Assembly: GCF_002723455.1 (NCBI RefSeq)
Contig: NZ_PDUS01000012.1
Span: 60,125-124,124 of the forward strand
Direction: 5' to 3'
Length of the DNA stretch: 64,000 nucleotides
Source of the DNA: Pseudoalteromonas sp. 3D05
GTDB taxonomy: Bacteria; Pseudomonadota; Gammaproteobacteria; Enterobacterales; Alteromonadaceae
Positions within the stretch are counted from its first letter, which is position 1. The number at the start of each line of letters is the position of its first letter. A program made the translations under genes and the position numbers. The notes beneath the pieces are model-generated. The model saw only the letters and a list, made by a program, of their open reading frames with translations, was not told where the DNA came from and ran no database searches. Below are positions 7,885 to 16,768 of the stretch, one piece after another.

Positions 7885-9264
7885 ATGGCTAAACCAGATA
7901 AACAAGTCGACACCCTTAAAGTTCCTCCTCATTCCATTGAAGCAGAACAGTCTGTTCTAGGTGGCTTAATGCTTGATAACCAAGCCTTTGACCGTGTTGC
8001 TGAGCTGGTTGTTGCGCAAGATTTTTATACGCGTACTCATAAACTTATCTTTGAGGCTATGGTTGAGCTGGCTGAAGTGGGTGATCCGATCGACTTAATC
8101 ACGATTTCAGAGAGCTTAGAGAAAAAGAATTCATTGAGTAATATTGGTGGTTTTGCCTATTTAGCTGAAATCGCCAAAAATACACCCAGCGCGGCGAATA
8201 TAGACGCTTACGCGAATATTGTGCGTGAACGTGCGGTGGTTCGTGAAATGATCGGCGTGGCTAACGAAATTGCTGAAGCTGGTTTTAATCCTGAAGGGCG
8301 AACCAGCCATGATTTGCTCGACTTTGCAGAAAGCAAAGTATTCAAAATTGCTGAACAGCGGACAAAAAGCAGTGAAGGCCCGCAAAGTATTCACAATATC
8401 CTAGAGAAAACCGTTGATAAAATTGAAGAGCTTTACCAGTCACCGCAAGATGGTGTAACGGGTGTAGGCACTGGGTACGCTGATCTAGACAAAATGACAA
8501 CGGGTTTGCAGCCCTCTGATTTAATTATTGTGGCAGCGCGTCCATCAATGGGTAAAACCACGTTTGCGATGAACTTAGCTGAACATGCTGCAATGACACA
8601 AGATAAGCCTGTACTTATTTATTCATTAGAGATGCCATCTGAGCAAATCATGATGAGGATGCTGGCGTCTCTTGGCCGTATAAACCAAACCAAAGTACGT
8701 ACAGGCCAATTAGATGATGATGATTGGGCGCGCTTATCATCAACCATGGGCTTATTGATGGAAAAAGGTAAGATGTATGTAGATGATGCATCAGGTCTAA
8801 CACCGACAGATGTTCGCTCAAGAGCACGTCGTATTGCTCGAGATCATGGCGGGATCAGCATGATCATGGTCGATTACTTGCAGTTGATGCGAGTACCGAG
8901 CTTGTCAGATAATCGTACCCTAGAGATTGCAGAAATATCACGCTCACTTAAGTCATTGGCTAAAGAGCTAAAATGCCCCGTTGTAGCTCTTTCTCAGCTT
9001 AACCGTACTCTAGAGCAACGTGCTGATAAACGACCGATCAACTCGGATTTACGTGAATCAGGCTCTATCGAGCAGGATGCCGATTTAATCATGTTTATTT
9101 ATCGTGATGAGGTCTACAACGAAGACAGTACAGAAAAAGGCATCGCTGAGATCATTATCGGTAAACAGCGTAACGGTCCTATCGGTAAAGTACGTTTGAC
9201 CTTCCAAGGCCAGTTCTCGCGTTTTGATAATTACGCGGGTCCAGCAGTTGATGACGAGTATTAA
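7885..9264 (+). CDS. dnaB: Replicative DNA helicase DnaB
   Basis: Hexameric helicase that unwinds the chromosome 5' to 3' at the fork. The N-terminal DnaG-interaction domain (HSIEAEQSVLGGLMLDN, residues about 12-115) and the RecA-like domain are present. Walker A is ARPSMGKTT with Lys224, Walker B lies in IMVDYLQLM, and DLRESGSIEQDAD is intact. The length of 459 residues is typical and there is no intein. The stop codon of dnaB overlaps the start of alr by one base (TAATG), so the two are probably cotranscribed, as in E. coli. Confidence 0.98.
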   Translation: MAKPDKQVDTLKVPPHSIEAEQSVLGGLMLDNQAFDRVAELVVAQDFYTRTHKLIFEAMVELAEVGDPIDLITISESLEKKNSLSNIGGFAYLAEIAKNTPSAANIDAYANIVRERAVVREMIGVANEIAEAGFNPEGRTSHDLLDFAESKVFKIAEQRTKSSEGPQSIHNILEKTVDKIEELYQSPQDGVTGVGTGYADLDKMTTGLQPSDLIIVAARPSMGKTTFAMNLAEHAAMTQDKPVLIYSLEMPSEQIMMRMLASLGRINQTKVRTGQLDDDDWARLSSTMGLLMEKGKMYVDDASGLTPTDVRSRARRIARDHGGISMIMVDYLQLMRVPSLSDNRTLEIAEISRSLKSLAKELKCPVVALSQLNRTLEQRADKRPINSDLRESGSIEQDADLIMFIYRDEVYNEDSTEKGIAEIIIGKQRNGPIGKVRLTFQGQFSRFDNYAGPAVDDEY

Positions 9265-10343
9265 TGCGTTTAGCGGTAGCACAAATTAATTTATCGAACC
9301 TTGCGCACAATCTTGCGCAGGTAAAACGATTTGCCCCTAATAGCAAGGTGATGGCTGTTTTAAAAGCGAATGCTTATGGCCATGGCTTAGTTAAAATAGC
9401 GCAGCACTTAAATAATGCCGATGCATTTGCCGTAGCACGAATTGATGAGGCTCTTGCGCTTCGTGCAGGTGGGCTGACAAAACCTATTGTGCTTCTTGAA
9501 GGTGTTTTTCACCCCGAAGATTTAGCCATCCTGCTGGCGAACAATTTTCAAACCATTATCCATGATGAGAATCAATTAATTGCGCTTGAAGAGGCGCAAT
9601 TAGAGGCACCTATAAACTGTTGGCTGAAAATAAATACTGGTATGCACCGCTTAGGTATTGCGCCATCGCAATTAAATAATTTTTACCAGCGCTTAAGTGC
9701 GACTAAAAATGCTAACAGTACTATTAATTTAATGACGCACTTTTCGTGTGCAGATGATGTGAGCGATGCAAAAACAGCTGAGCAAATCGCGTTGTTCGAC
9801 TCCCTCGTCGCAGGTAAGCAACAAGCGCATTGCCTAGCCAATTCTGCGGGCATTATTGCATGGCCTGCGGGGCATGGGGATTGGGTGCGACCAGGTCTTA
9901 TGATGTATGGTGTATCGCCTATGTTGGGAGCTTTAGGCCATCAACATAATTTAAAACCAGTTATGCGCTTAACGACCCGAGTCATTGCTATTCGTGAGGT
10001 CGATGCAATGCAATGTGTTGGCTACGGTGGAAGTTGGCACTCTCAAAGCGCAACTAAGTTAGCAGTGGTTGCTATGGGCTATGGCGATGGTTATCCACGT
10101 CATGCGAAGCACGGTACGCCTGTTGTAATAGGTAATAAGCGCTATGGTATTGCCGGCAATGTTTCAATGGATATGATAAGCGTAGACATTGGTAACAACA
10201 GCGAAAACATTAAAGTGGGTGACGAGGTCGTAATGTGGGGCCCTGAATTACCAGTTGAAGAGATCGCGCAATGTGCAACCACGATCCCTTATGAATTACT
10301 ATGTAATATTACCCCACGAGTGAGCTACGAGTATCTCGATTAA
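9264..10343 (+). CDS. alr: Alanine racemase
   Basis: PLP-dependent enzyme that interconverts L- and D-alanine for peptidoglycan. The PLP lysine is in VLKANAYGHG (Lys34). The C-terminal domain contains the AMGYGDGYPR motif and GNVSMDMISVDI. The length of 359 residues is that of Alr. Translation is coupled to dnaB through a TAATG overlap. The dnaB-alr pair is the same as in E. coli, favouring the housekeeping role rather than a catabolic DadX. Confidence 0.97.
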   Translation: MRLAVAQINLSNLAHNLAQVKRFAPNSKVMAVLKANAYGHGLVKIAQHLNNADAFAVARIDEALALRAGGLTKPIVLLEGVFHPEDLAILLANNFQTIIHDENQLIALEEAQLEAPINCWLKINTGMHRLGIAPSQLNNFYQRLSATKNANSTINLMTHFSCADDVSDAKTAEQIALFDSLVAGKQQAHCLANSAGIIAWPAGHGDWVRPGLMMYGVSPMLGALGHQHNLKPVMRLTTRVIAIREVDAMQCVGYGGSWHSQSATKLAVVAMGYGDGYPRHAKHGTPVVIGNKRYGIAGNVSMDMISVDIGNNSENIKVGDEVVMWGPELPVEEIAQCATTIPYELLCNITPRVSYEYLD

Positions 10344-10345
10344 GG

Positions 10346-10585
10346 CTATTCTTTAATAAAGTAGATATCAGCGAAGCCCATTCGAGCAAACTCTTGATCG
10401 CGAAAATTACGTACCGCGGCAGATCCTTTCGATGTCATTTCAATTTGTCGTACCATATTTAAATAGTTGGTTAAATCGACACCTTCAGCCGCAGCTATCG
10501 CCTGATACATATCTTGGTATTTATCTTTAGCGAAGTTAATTTCACGAGGCTGATTTTTGAAGGTGTAGGTAATACGTCTGGCCAT
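10346..10585 (-). CDS. DUF2960 family protein
   Basis: Small conserved protein (79 residues) starting MARRITYTFKNQPREINFAKDKYQDMYQAIAAAEG. I recognise it as the DUF2960 family of gammaproteobacteria (present in Vibrio, Shewanella and relatives); the function is unknown. The N-terminus is basic and strand-like, the rest helical, with no membrane segment or signal. It converges on alr with two bases between the stops. Confidence 0.8.
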   Translation of the reverse strand: MARRITYTFKNQPREINFAKDKYQDMYQAIAAAEGVDLTNYLNMVRQIEMTSKGSAAVRNFRDQEFARMGFADIYFIKE

Positions 10586-10699
10586 GGGATACTCATAATT
10601 AAAACTAATAATGCTAATTTTACACCTTCTTCGCCGTCGCCTCTACCATTGAATGACTTGTAAGCAGTAGCGGGTTACAATAAGGTAATTATTTTAATA

Positions 10700-10966
10700 A
10701 TGAGTGCGTTAGTAATGAAATTATCTGTTGAGATCAGTAAATACCCACTACACCAAGACTATATCCCATTTATTAAAGGATTTATTGATCGTTTAAATAC
10801 CTACGATGATTTAAAAGTAATAACAAATACGCTGTCTACGCAAATATTTGGCGACTATGATTTGGTCATGTCTGTTCTTAATACTGAAATTAAGCGCTCG
10901 TATGAAGAGTTTGGTAAAGCCATTTTTGTGTGTAAGTTTCTATCTGGTGATCTTTCGCCTGAATAA
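10700..10966 (+). CDS. YkoF-like thiamine-binding domain protein
   Basis: An 88-residue protein: MKLSVEISKYPLHQDYIPFIKGFIDRLN...KVITNTLSTQIFGDYDLVMSVLNTEIKRSYEEFGKAIFVCKFLSGDL. The alpha/beta pattern with an odd-length ferredoxin-like repeat and the motif STQIFGDYD...VMSVLNTEI is that of the YkoF/MTH1187 family. B. subtilis YkoF has two such domains and binds thiamine; here only one is present. ATG 10715 is an alternative start. It is followed after 12 bases by a PnuC-type transporter and a kinase, so it probably serves vitamin salvage. No TPP riboswitch is visible in the short upstream region. Confidence 0.7.
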   Translation: MSALVMKLSVEISKYPLHQDYIPFIKGFIDRLNTYDDLKVITNTLSTQIFGDYDLVMSVLNTEIKRSYEEFGKAIFVCKFLSGDLSPE

Positions 10967-10978
10967 TGTGAGCCAATA

Positions 10979-11602
10979 ATGGACTTTATTACGCAAACTC
11001 TTGCAGGGTTTACTGCAATGTCGCACTGGGAATATATTGCAGTCGCTTTGTCTATGGCCTATCTATTATTGGCTATAAAAGAAAATCTATGGTGCTGGCC
11101 GGCAGCATTCTTTAGCACGCTAATTTATACCATAATGTACTGGAATGGTGCTTTGTTAATGGAGTCATTACTGCATTTTTATTATATGTACATGGCTGTT
11201 TATGGTTGGATGGTATGGCGAAAGGGGGGGGCAAATAAACAAGAGCTGGCCATTACCTCATGGGGTATTAATCATCATATAGCTATCATTATAGGTACTT
11301 CGTTAGTTGCAACCGTACTAGGTTACATAATGACTAATTATACTCATGCAGATTTCGCGTATCTAGATAGTTTTACAACCTGTTTTGCTGTGGTGACCAC
11401 GTATTTAGTGGCTAAAAAGGTGCTTGAAAATTGGCTTTATTGGATAGTTATAGATGCCGCATCAATGTATTTATACTATGAAAAAGGCTATTACCCAACG
11501 CTCGCGTTATTTGTATTCTATACGCTTATGGCTGCATGGGGGTTTAAAACTTGGTACGAAGAGTACGAACAAGATCAAGCTAAACCTTTAGCACAATTGT
11601 AA
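10979..11602 (+). CDS. PnuC-family vitamin transporter, probably PnuT (thiamine)
   Basis: Integral membrane protein of 207 residues with about seven hydrophobic segments and the PnuC signatures LLAIKENLWCWPAAFFSTLIYTIMYW and YGWMVWRKGG, plus a C-terminal WLYWIVIDAASMYLYYEKGYY. PnuC transports nicotinamide riboside and the close relative PnuT transports thiamine by facilitated diffusion coupled to intracellular phosphorylation. The YkoF-like gene upstream and the overlapping kinase downstream favour thiamine, but the substrate cannot be settled by sequence inspection. The stop overlaps the kinase start. Confidence 0.85.
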   Translation: MDFITQTLAGFTAMSHWEYIAVALSMAYLLLAIKENLWCWPAAFFSTLIYTIMYWNGALLMESLLHFYYMYMAVYGWMVWRKGGANKQELAITSWGINHHIAIIIGTSLVATVLGYIMTNYTHADFAYLDSFTTCFAVVTTYLVAKKVLENWLYWIVIDAASMYLYYEKGYYPTLALFVFYTLMAAWGFKTWYEEYEQDQAKPLAQL

Positions 11603-12402
11603 TGATGAGTTTTGATAAAATTAGTGCAATATTTAGTGCTTTTAATTCTCAGTTAGCAATTACTCATACTGAACGCTTACATAGTGGCTTAAGCAACGAT
11701 AATTTTCTTGTTCGCACATCAAACCATGGTTATTTACTTAAGTGCTATCGTGAACACTGGCCTGTAGTGGGTTTAGCAGCTCAAAAAAAATTTGCTGCGC
11801 TGAGCGTATGTTCAACGCCTTTATGGACTGATCAGGCACAAAAAATAGCGATATTCGAATACATAGAGGGTACAACTGCTCAAAGTGAATTGAATCATCA
11901 GCTAATTAGTAAGCTAGTGCAGCTTCATCAGCACTCAGTGTTGACTGAACCCATGGATATTAAATACGAACTTGATTATTACCAAAGTACAACACTGTAT
12001 GAATACTATCAGGGGGTAATCGAGCACGCATTAGCGAGAATATATACTTTTAAAAAGGATCTTGGTTTTTGCCATAATGACTTGGTCAAAGAAAATATTA
12101 TAGAAAATGACACGGGTGTGTATTTAATTGATTTTGAATACGCCAAAAGTAATGACGTGTACTTTGATCTGGCAGCATTGGCTGTGAGCTTTAAATTAAA
12201 TCAAAAACAAAAAATTGACTTACTCAATGTTTATCAAAAAAAACGTTCACATAGCGTTGAATTTCATCCCTCTGTGGACAAGCTAATATGCTATGAAGTC
12301 GTTTTTTTAGTGTTGTGTATATGTTGGTACAGCGCACGCAATGTTGATGATAAAGTAACGACTTTACGTGCGCAATTGGATGACTTAATAAGTAAAATGT
12401 AA
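11602..12402 (+). CDS. Aminoglycoside phosphotransferase-fold kinase, probable thiamine kinase
   Basis: Small-molecule kinase of the APH/choline kinase fold, 266 residues. The catalytic loop is GFCHNDLVKENI (HxDxxxxN variant), followed by YLIDFEYAKSNDVYFDLA (DFE magnesium motif). The N-lobe has LHSGLSNDNFLV and a Lys in YLLKCYRE. E. coli ThiK has this fold. The gene begins within the stop of the PnuC-type transporter, so trapping of the imported vitamin by phosphorylation is the simplest reading. Choline or another alcohol is the alternative substrate. Two tandem ATGs (11602, 11605) are equivalent starts. Confidence 0.72.
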   Translation: MMSFDKISAIFSAFNSQLAITHTERLHSGLSNDNFLVRTSNHGYLLKCYREHWPVVGLAAQKKFAALSVCSTPLWTDQAQKIAIFEYIEGTTAQSELNHQLISKLVQLHQHSVLTEPMDIKYELDYYQSTTLYEYYQGVIEHALARIYTFKKDLGFCHNDLVKENIIENDTGVYLIDFEYAKSNDVYFDLAALAVSFKLNQKQKIDLLNVYQKKRSHSVEFHPSVDKLICYEVVFLVLCICWYSARNVDDKVTTLRAQLDDLISKM

Positions 12403-12421
12403 GTGCCGTCTTTGCTGTGAA

Positions 12422-12604
12422 TTAAAGGCCACCAAAGCGAGCAGCTAACTCTTTGTATTTGGCAACTTCTTCAGCATCAAACTGTGGCTCTCCATTGGCA
12501 TCTTCAGACTTTGCGATTAATAGACTCTCTCTGGCTAAGCGTTTAACGCGCTCAACTTTAACCCCTAAAAACTCGGCGACTTGTTCTGTCGACATTAAAC
12601 TCAT
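12422..12604 (-). CDS. Small MerR/excisionase-fold DNA-binding protein
   Basis: A 60-residue protein beginning MSLMSTEQVAEFLGVKVERVKRLARESLL, a winged-helix HTH of the kind in excisionases and MerR N-termini, followed by a short acidic stretch (FDAEEVAKYKELA). There is no effector domain. The reverse-strand Shine-Dalgarno AGGAAG precedes the start. It is not next to an integrase. It could be a free-standing regulator or a relic of a mobile element near the downstream tRNA gene. Confidence 0.65.
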   Translation of the reverse strand: MSLMSTEQVAEFLGVKVERVKRLARESLLIAKSEDANGEPQFDAEEVAKYKELAARFGGL

Positions 12605-12853
12605 AACTCTACTTCCTCGTGGTTAACTATTTCGAAAAGCGGTTTTGAACCGTACAGATGTTACAAAATAGTTATTAATTTTTATCAAGTATAATTTAAT
12701 AGCTGTTTTTTGTCTTCTTGTGAAGTAAATTATTATAATTAGTGTATTAAATGAGCATATAAGCAACAGATGCTAGCATTTAGCCCAAGATGTCTTTATT
12801 ATTGCCCGTGCTAAAGCATCGATATCGCGAGTCGGTGTGGCGGCAACAAATGT

Positions 12854-12928
12854 GCTCTCGTGGTGAAATGGATATCACGTGGCTCTCCGGAAGCTAAGTT
12901 GCAGGTTCGATTCCTGCCGAGAGCGCCA
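12854..12928 (+). tRNA. tRNA-Arg (anticodon CCG)
   Basis: Complete cloverleaf. Acceptor GCTCTCG (12854-12860) pairs with CGAGAGC (12918-12924), then discriminator G and an encoded CCA (12926-12928). The anticodon stem TGGCT/AGCTA encloses CTCCGGA, with anticodon CCG at 12887-12889. The T arm is GCAGG-TTCGATT-CCTGC. It reads CGG arginine codons. It stands alone, with no other tRNA nearby. Confidence 0.95.
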
Positions 12929-12998
12929 TTTGCTTTTCTTATATATCAAATCCCGCTTACTTTGTTACACTTCATTTTTTATCCTTTTGTGATCAGTT

Positions 12999-13223
12999 AT
13001 GCATTATCGGCCTATTAAGTGTGGTGATTACGATCAACTTGAGCTGTTCTGTATGCAGCAAGCGAAGGTTACAGTTATCACCACTGACGATGAAACTCTA
13101 ATTGGTAAAGCGATTAACCTTGAAAACCATAAAGGTCAGGGGGAGTTTTTGCTGATTAACTGTGAAGAACAAGGCGAACATAAAGTCCGCCTTGATAAAA
13201 TTAAAGCCATTTCTTACTTTTAA
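12999..13223 (+). CDS. rof: Rho-binding antiterminator (Rof/YaeO family)
   Basis: Small Sm-like protein (74 residues) MHYRPIKCGDYDQLELFCMQQAKVTVITTDDETLIGKAINLENHKGQGEFLLIN...KVRLDKIKAISYF. The YxPIxCxxYDxLE start and the final beta strand L-x-x-I are the Rof/YaeO hallmarks. Rof binds Rho and blocks its loading on RNA. Its 3' end overlaps the 3' end of zntB on the other strand by 23 bases. Family assignment is good; activity is inferred. Confidence 0.8.
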   Translation: MHYRPIKCGDYDQLELFCMQQAKVTVITTDDETLIGKAINLENHKGQGEFLLINCEEQGEHKVRLDKIKAISYF

Positions 13224-14172
13224 AATAAACGCCTATACCGCCTGTTAGCACAATTAAAAATAGCACAAATGCGCTAAACGCGTACGGGCTATCAGTGCCT
13301 GGGATCCCTCCAACGTTAACGCCGAGTAGGCCAGTTAAAAAGCCTAGCGGTAAGAATAATGCCGCAACAACAGACATTACATACATGCGTTGATTTAGCT
13401 GCTCAGACACATGGTTAGTGATTGTTTGCTGTATAACCTGGGCACGCTCAATCGCACTGTCTAATTCCTCAAGGTATCTTATCAGCAAGTTGGTCGTTTC
13501 ATTTAGCTTGGCTTTATCCGTTTCTTCTAACCATGTGAAACGGTTACTAGCAAGCGAGCTTAAAGCTTCCTTTTGTGGTCGTAAATACCTTTTTAAAGCA
13601 ATAGTTTGCCTGCGTAGCTGTGATAGGCCTTGATTATCAAAGCGCTTTGTCGGTTCGTCAATCTCGCCTTCAAAAATATCTAAAGTATCGTCGAGTTCAT
13701 CAATCACAGCTTGCATTCGAGAGGTTAAATTTTGTGTTAAATGACACACTAGTTCAGAAATATTGCATGGGCCATCACTTTGCATCAATGAATCTAATAC
13801 ATTCTGTACTGATAGCAGGCGACGCCTACGAGTCGTAATCACAATATCGTCATTAATAAATAGGCGTAATGACACCATATCTTCAGGGCTTTGCGCCGGA
13901 TTAAGGTTTACACCGCGTAAAAAGAGCATTGAGCCTTTGGCTGCTTTGCTTAGTCGCGGCCTAGTTTCATCAGCAATAAAAGACTCTAATTCATAGTCAC
14001 TCAACAGCTCGCTGTTTTTTAGCCAGTTAACAGCTTGATCTTGTGAGTAATCTAAATGCAGCCATAGTTTTCCTTGTTTAGGTTGCCAATTAGCAAGAGT
14101 GCTACTAGTGTCTAGTGTGCACGCACCGCCTTTGCCATCGAGTAGCACCGCATGAAGTAAGCCATCGAACAT
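13201..14172 (-). CDS. zntB: CorA-family zinc transporter ZntB
   Basis: Inner-membrane metal transporter of 323 residues. It has a long cytoplasmic N-domain with coiled coil (residues about 130-260) and two C-terminal membrane helices (about 265-315). The loop between them reads GVNVGGIPGTD, as in ZntB rather than the GMN-MPEL loop of CorA. ZntB of E. coli moves Zn2+ with protons. The gene converges with the rof-like gene with a 23-base overlap, and is divergent from the rim operon. Confidence 0.92.
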   Translation of the reverse strand: MFDGLLHAVLLDGKGGACTLDTSSTLANWQPKQGKLWLHLDYSQDQAVNWLKNSELLSDYELESFIADETRPRLSKAAKGSMLFLRGVNLNPAQSPEDMVSLRLFINDDIVITTRRRRLLSVQNVLDSLMQSDGPCNISELVCHLTQNLTSRMQAVIDELDDTLDIFEGEIDEPTKRFDNQGLSQLRRQTIALKRYLRPQKEALSSLASNRFTWLEETDKAKLNETTNLLIRYLEELDSAIERAQVIQQTITNHVSEQLNQRMYVMSVVAALFLPLGFLTGLLGVNVGGIPGTDSPYAFSAFVLFLIVLTGGIGVYFKSKKWL

Positions 14173-14321
14173 AAGTTTGTCTCTACTTTTAATAAGGGCG
14201 CTATAGTTGTCTAATCTTTAATCTAGGTCAATTAAAGTTTCTTATCGATAAGAGTAATTTATTTTGTTGGTGTTTATTTGGTAATCGCGTATAAGTCATT
14301 TTTTTATTAAAGGGCGCATTT

Positions 14322-14750
14322 ATGACGGCAAAAATTACAGTTGGTTGGCGTGAGTGGTTAAGCTTACCTGAGCTTGGTATAAATAAAATAAAAGCAAAGG
14401 TGGATACTGGCGCCCGTACGTCATGCATACATGCTATTAATATTGAAGAATTTAAACGTGATGAGCAGCAGTGGGTTCGTTTTATTGCTCAGCCTATACA
14501 GGGTAATGAACACACTCAAATAGAGTGTGAAGCAAAAGTAAAAAAGATGAAATACGTGACCAGCTCCAGTGGAGAGCGCCAGTTACGTTATTTTATTGAG
14601 ACCATGCTCCACGCAGGAGGCGAGAGCTGGCCTATTGAAGTGACATTAACTCGTCGCTCAAGTATGAAGTTTAGAATGTTGTTAGGGCGTACCGCCATGG
14701 AAAATCGCATAGTCGTTGATCCGGCTTTATCTCATTTATTAGGTAGTTAA
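14322..14750 (+). CDS. rimB: RimB-like ATP-dependent zinc protease family (retropepsin-like)
   Basis: A 142-residue protein of the family annotated as RimK/lysine-biosynthesis-associated ATP-dependent zinc protease, whose fold is a retropepsin-like aspartic peptidase. The active-site motif [10 protein letters not shown] has Asp28, and LLGRTAM-like [14 protein letters not shown] lies near the C-terminus. The gene stands ten bases before rimK. In Pseudomonas fluorescens RimB works with RimK in controlling S6 glutamylation. The exact role here, removing or limiting poly-glutamate tails, is inference from that system. Confidence 0.82.
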   Translation: MTAKITVGWREWLSLPELGINKIKAKVDTGARTSCIHAINIEEFKRDEQQWVRFIAQPIQGNEHTQIECEAKVKKMKYVTSSSGERQLRYFIETMLHAGGESWPIEVTLTRRSSMKFRMLLGRTAMENRIVVDPALSHLLGS

Positions 14751-14760
14751 GGTTTTAACT

Positions 14761-15666
14761 ATGAAAATTGGTATTTTATCTCGCAATAAAAATTTGTATT
14801 CAACACGTCGTTTAATTGAGGCCGCTACAGAGCGAGGTCATGAAGTTAAAGTGATTGATGCACTGCGCTGCTATATGAACATTAACTCAGAGCAACCTGA
14901 AATTCATTATCGCGGTGAAAACTTAAAAGACTTTGATGCGATTGTGCCACGTATTGGTGCATCTGTTACGTTTTATGGTTGTGCTGTTTTACGTCAGTTT
15001 GAAATGATGAATGTATTCCCAGTTAATGAATCTGTGGCAATTTCTCGTTCACGTGACAAGTTACGTTCATTACAACTTTTATCTCGTAAAGGTGTAGGTA
15101 TGCCTGTTACAGGCTTTGCGAGTAAGCCTGATGACGTAAAAGACTTATTAGAGATGGTTGGTGGCGCACCTGTTGTTATTAAGTTACTAGAAGGTACTCA
15201 GGGCATTGGTGTGGTTTTAGCTGAAACGCGTAAAGCGGCTGAAAGTGTTATTGAAGCATTTATGGGCTTAAAAGCGAATATTATGGTTCAAGAGTACATA
15301 AAAGAGGCGGGTGGTGCTGATATTCGTTGTTTTGTTTTAGGTGATAAAGTTATTGCTGCTATGAAGCGCCAAGCACAAGAGGGTGAGTTTAGATCAAACC
15401 TTCACCGCGGTGGTAGCGCAACATTAGTACGTATCACCCCTGAAGAACGTAAAACAGCGGTGGCTGCTGCTAAAGCAATGGGCTTGAATGTAGCCGGTGT
15501 TGACTTACTGCGCTCATCTCGCGGACCATTAGTGATGGAAGTGAATTCATCACCTGGTCTTGAAGGCATTGAAGTGGCAACGGGTAAAGATATTGCAGGT
15601 ATGGTGATCGATTTTATTGAGAAAGCCGCTGCGACTAAAGGAACAGCAACACGTGGCAAAGGTTAA
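14761..15666 (+). CDS. rimK: Ribosomal protein S6--L-glutamate ligase RimK
   Basis: ATP-grasp ligase that adds glutamate to the C-terminus of S6 and can make poly-alpha-glutamate. The N-domain [25 protein letters not shown]-grasp segments [18 protein letters not shown] and [28 protein letters not shown], and the metal site [14 protein letters not shown] (residues about 259-272) are intact over 301 residues. The downstream hydrolase gene starts within its 3' end. The S6 encoded in this window lacks a terminal glutamate, so the substrate preference is worth testing. Confidence 0.95.
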   Translation: MKIGILSRNKNLYSTRRLIEAATERGHEVKVIDALRCYMNINSEQPEIHYRGENLKDFDAIVPRIGASVTFYGCAVLRQFEMMNVFPVNESVAISRSRDKLRSLQLLSRKGVGMPVTGFASKPDDVKDLLEMVGGAPVVIKLLEGTQGIGVVLAETRKAAESVIEAFMGLKANIMVQEYIKEAGGADIRCFVLGDKVIAAMKRQAQEGEFRSNLHRGGSATLVRITPEERKTAVAAAKAMGLNVAGVDLLRSSRGPLVMEVNSSPGLEGIEVATGKDIAGMVIDFIEKAAATKGTATRGKG

Positions 15667-16711
15667 AATTAATAGCGCCTTTTCTTTATTAGGCGAAACG
15701 GTCGGAGTAGGAGAGCGCAAGACGCTGGCATTAGAGGCTGCGAAGCTTTATACCCACTCGCCGTTGAATATCCCAATCGAAGTGGTTAATGGGGTGCAAG
15801 AAGGCCCTGTGTTGATGGTCTGTGCTGCGATTCATGGTGATGAACTCAATGGTGTGGAAGTAGTGCGACAGCTACTCGCTAAAATTGATGCCAGTCAGTT
15901 GCGCGGAACACTTATTGCGGTGCCAATTGTGAATGTATTTGGCTTTATTCATAAGTCACGATATTTACCTGATCGACGAGACATGAACCGCAGTTTTCCG
16001 GGTTCTATTCGCGGCTCGTTAGCAGGGCGCATGGCACATATGTTCTTCTCACAGGTTGCTGTTCATTGCACGCATATTATTGATTTGCATACAGGGGCAA
16101 TACATCGTACCAATTTGCCACAGATCAGGGCTAACCTTAGTGATGAGGCGACAGCTGAAATGGCCAAAGCATTTGGTACACCCGCTGTGATTGATGCATC
16201 GCTTCGTAATGGGTCATTACGCAGTGAAGCGGCTAATTTAGGTATTCCGGTTATTACTTATGAGGCTGGTGAAGCGCTTAGGTTTGATCCCATTGCCATT
16301 GCCGCAGGTATGCAAGGGGTCGATTATGTAATGCGTCACTTAAAAATGATTCGGGGAAAACGCGCTAAAAAGCTACCAGAGCCTATTATCGCAAGTTCTA
16401 CCAGTTGGGTGCGTGCTGAGGTTGACGGTATTGTACGTGCGCAAGTTTCACTGGGTGAGCGCGTTGTTAAAGGCCAGATCTTGGCCTATATCAGCAGCCC
16501 GCTAGGTGATTCTGAATTAGAGTTACTAGCACCTCGCAGTGGAATTATTATTGGTCAGCAAACAATGCCATTGGTAAATGAAGGGGATGCGGTGTTTCAT
16601 ATAGCTTATTTTGCCCATGCAAATAGCTTAGTTGAACAGCAGCTAGAGACCTTTATTGATGGTATTAATGATTTAGATGACGAATTAAAAACAGCCGATT
16701 TAAATAATTAA
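15653..16711 (+). CDS. Succinylglutamate desuccinylase/aspartoacylase family hydrolase (M14-like)
   Basis: Zinc hydrolase of the AstE/AspA branch of the M14 carboxypeptidase fold, 352 residues. Zinc ligands are in [13 protein letters not shown] (His61, Glu64) and [14 protein letters not shown]. The C-terminal 90 residues form a biotinyl/lipoyl-like barrel ([23 protein letters not shown]). The start is probably GTG 15653, with AAGGAA before it, overlapping rimK by 14 bases. The usual AstE neighbours for arginine catabolism are absent. Coupling to rimK suggests it cleaves glutamate or a similar acyl group from a protein tail; not proven. Confidence 0.85.
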   Translation: MAKVKINSAFSLLGETVGVGERKTLALEAAKLYTHSPLNIPIEVVNGVQEGPVLMVCAAIHGDELNGVEVVRQLLAKIDASQLRGTLIAVPIVNVFGFIHKSRYLPDRRDMNRSFPGSIRGSLAGRMAHMFFSQVAVHCTHIIDLHTGAIHRTNLPQIRANLSDEATAEMAKAFGTPAVIDASLRNGSLRSEAANLGIPVITYEAGEALRFDPIAIAAGMQGVDYVMRHLKMIRGKRAKKLPEPIIASSTSWVRAEVDGIVRAQVSLGERVVKGQILAYISSPLGDSELELLAPRSGIIIGQQTMPLVNEGDAVFHIAYFAHANSLVEQQLETFIDGINDLDDELKTADLNN

Positions 16712-16728
16712 TGTTTTAATTTGCTATA

Positions 16729-16764
16729 AAAAGGCGTTTGTTGGGTGACTGACAAGCGCCTTTT
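16729..16764. terminator. Bidirectional terminator between the rim operon and the MscS gene
   Basis: AAAAGGCGTTTGT (16729-16741) pairs with ACAAGCGCCTTTT (16752-16764) with one G-T pair. A and T runs at the ends give U-tracts on both strands. It serves the two convergent units. Confidence 0.88.
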
Positions 16765-16768
16765 AAGT

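Noticed and set aside
10586-10699. TPP riboswitch before the YkoF-like gene
   Set aside because: The gap is only 114 bases and lacks the CUGAGA and related THI-box motifs.
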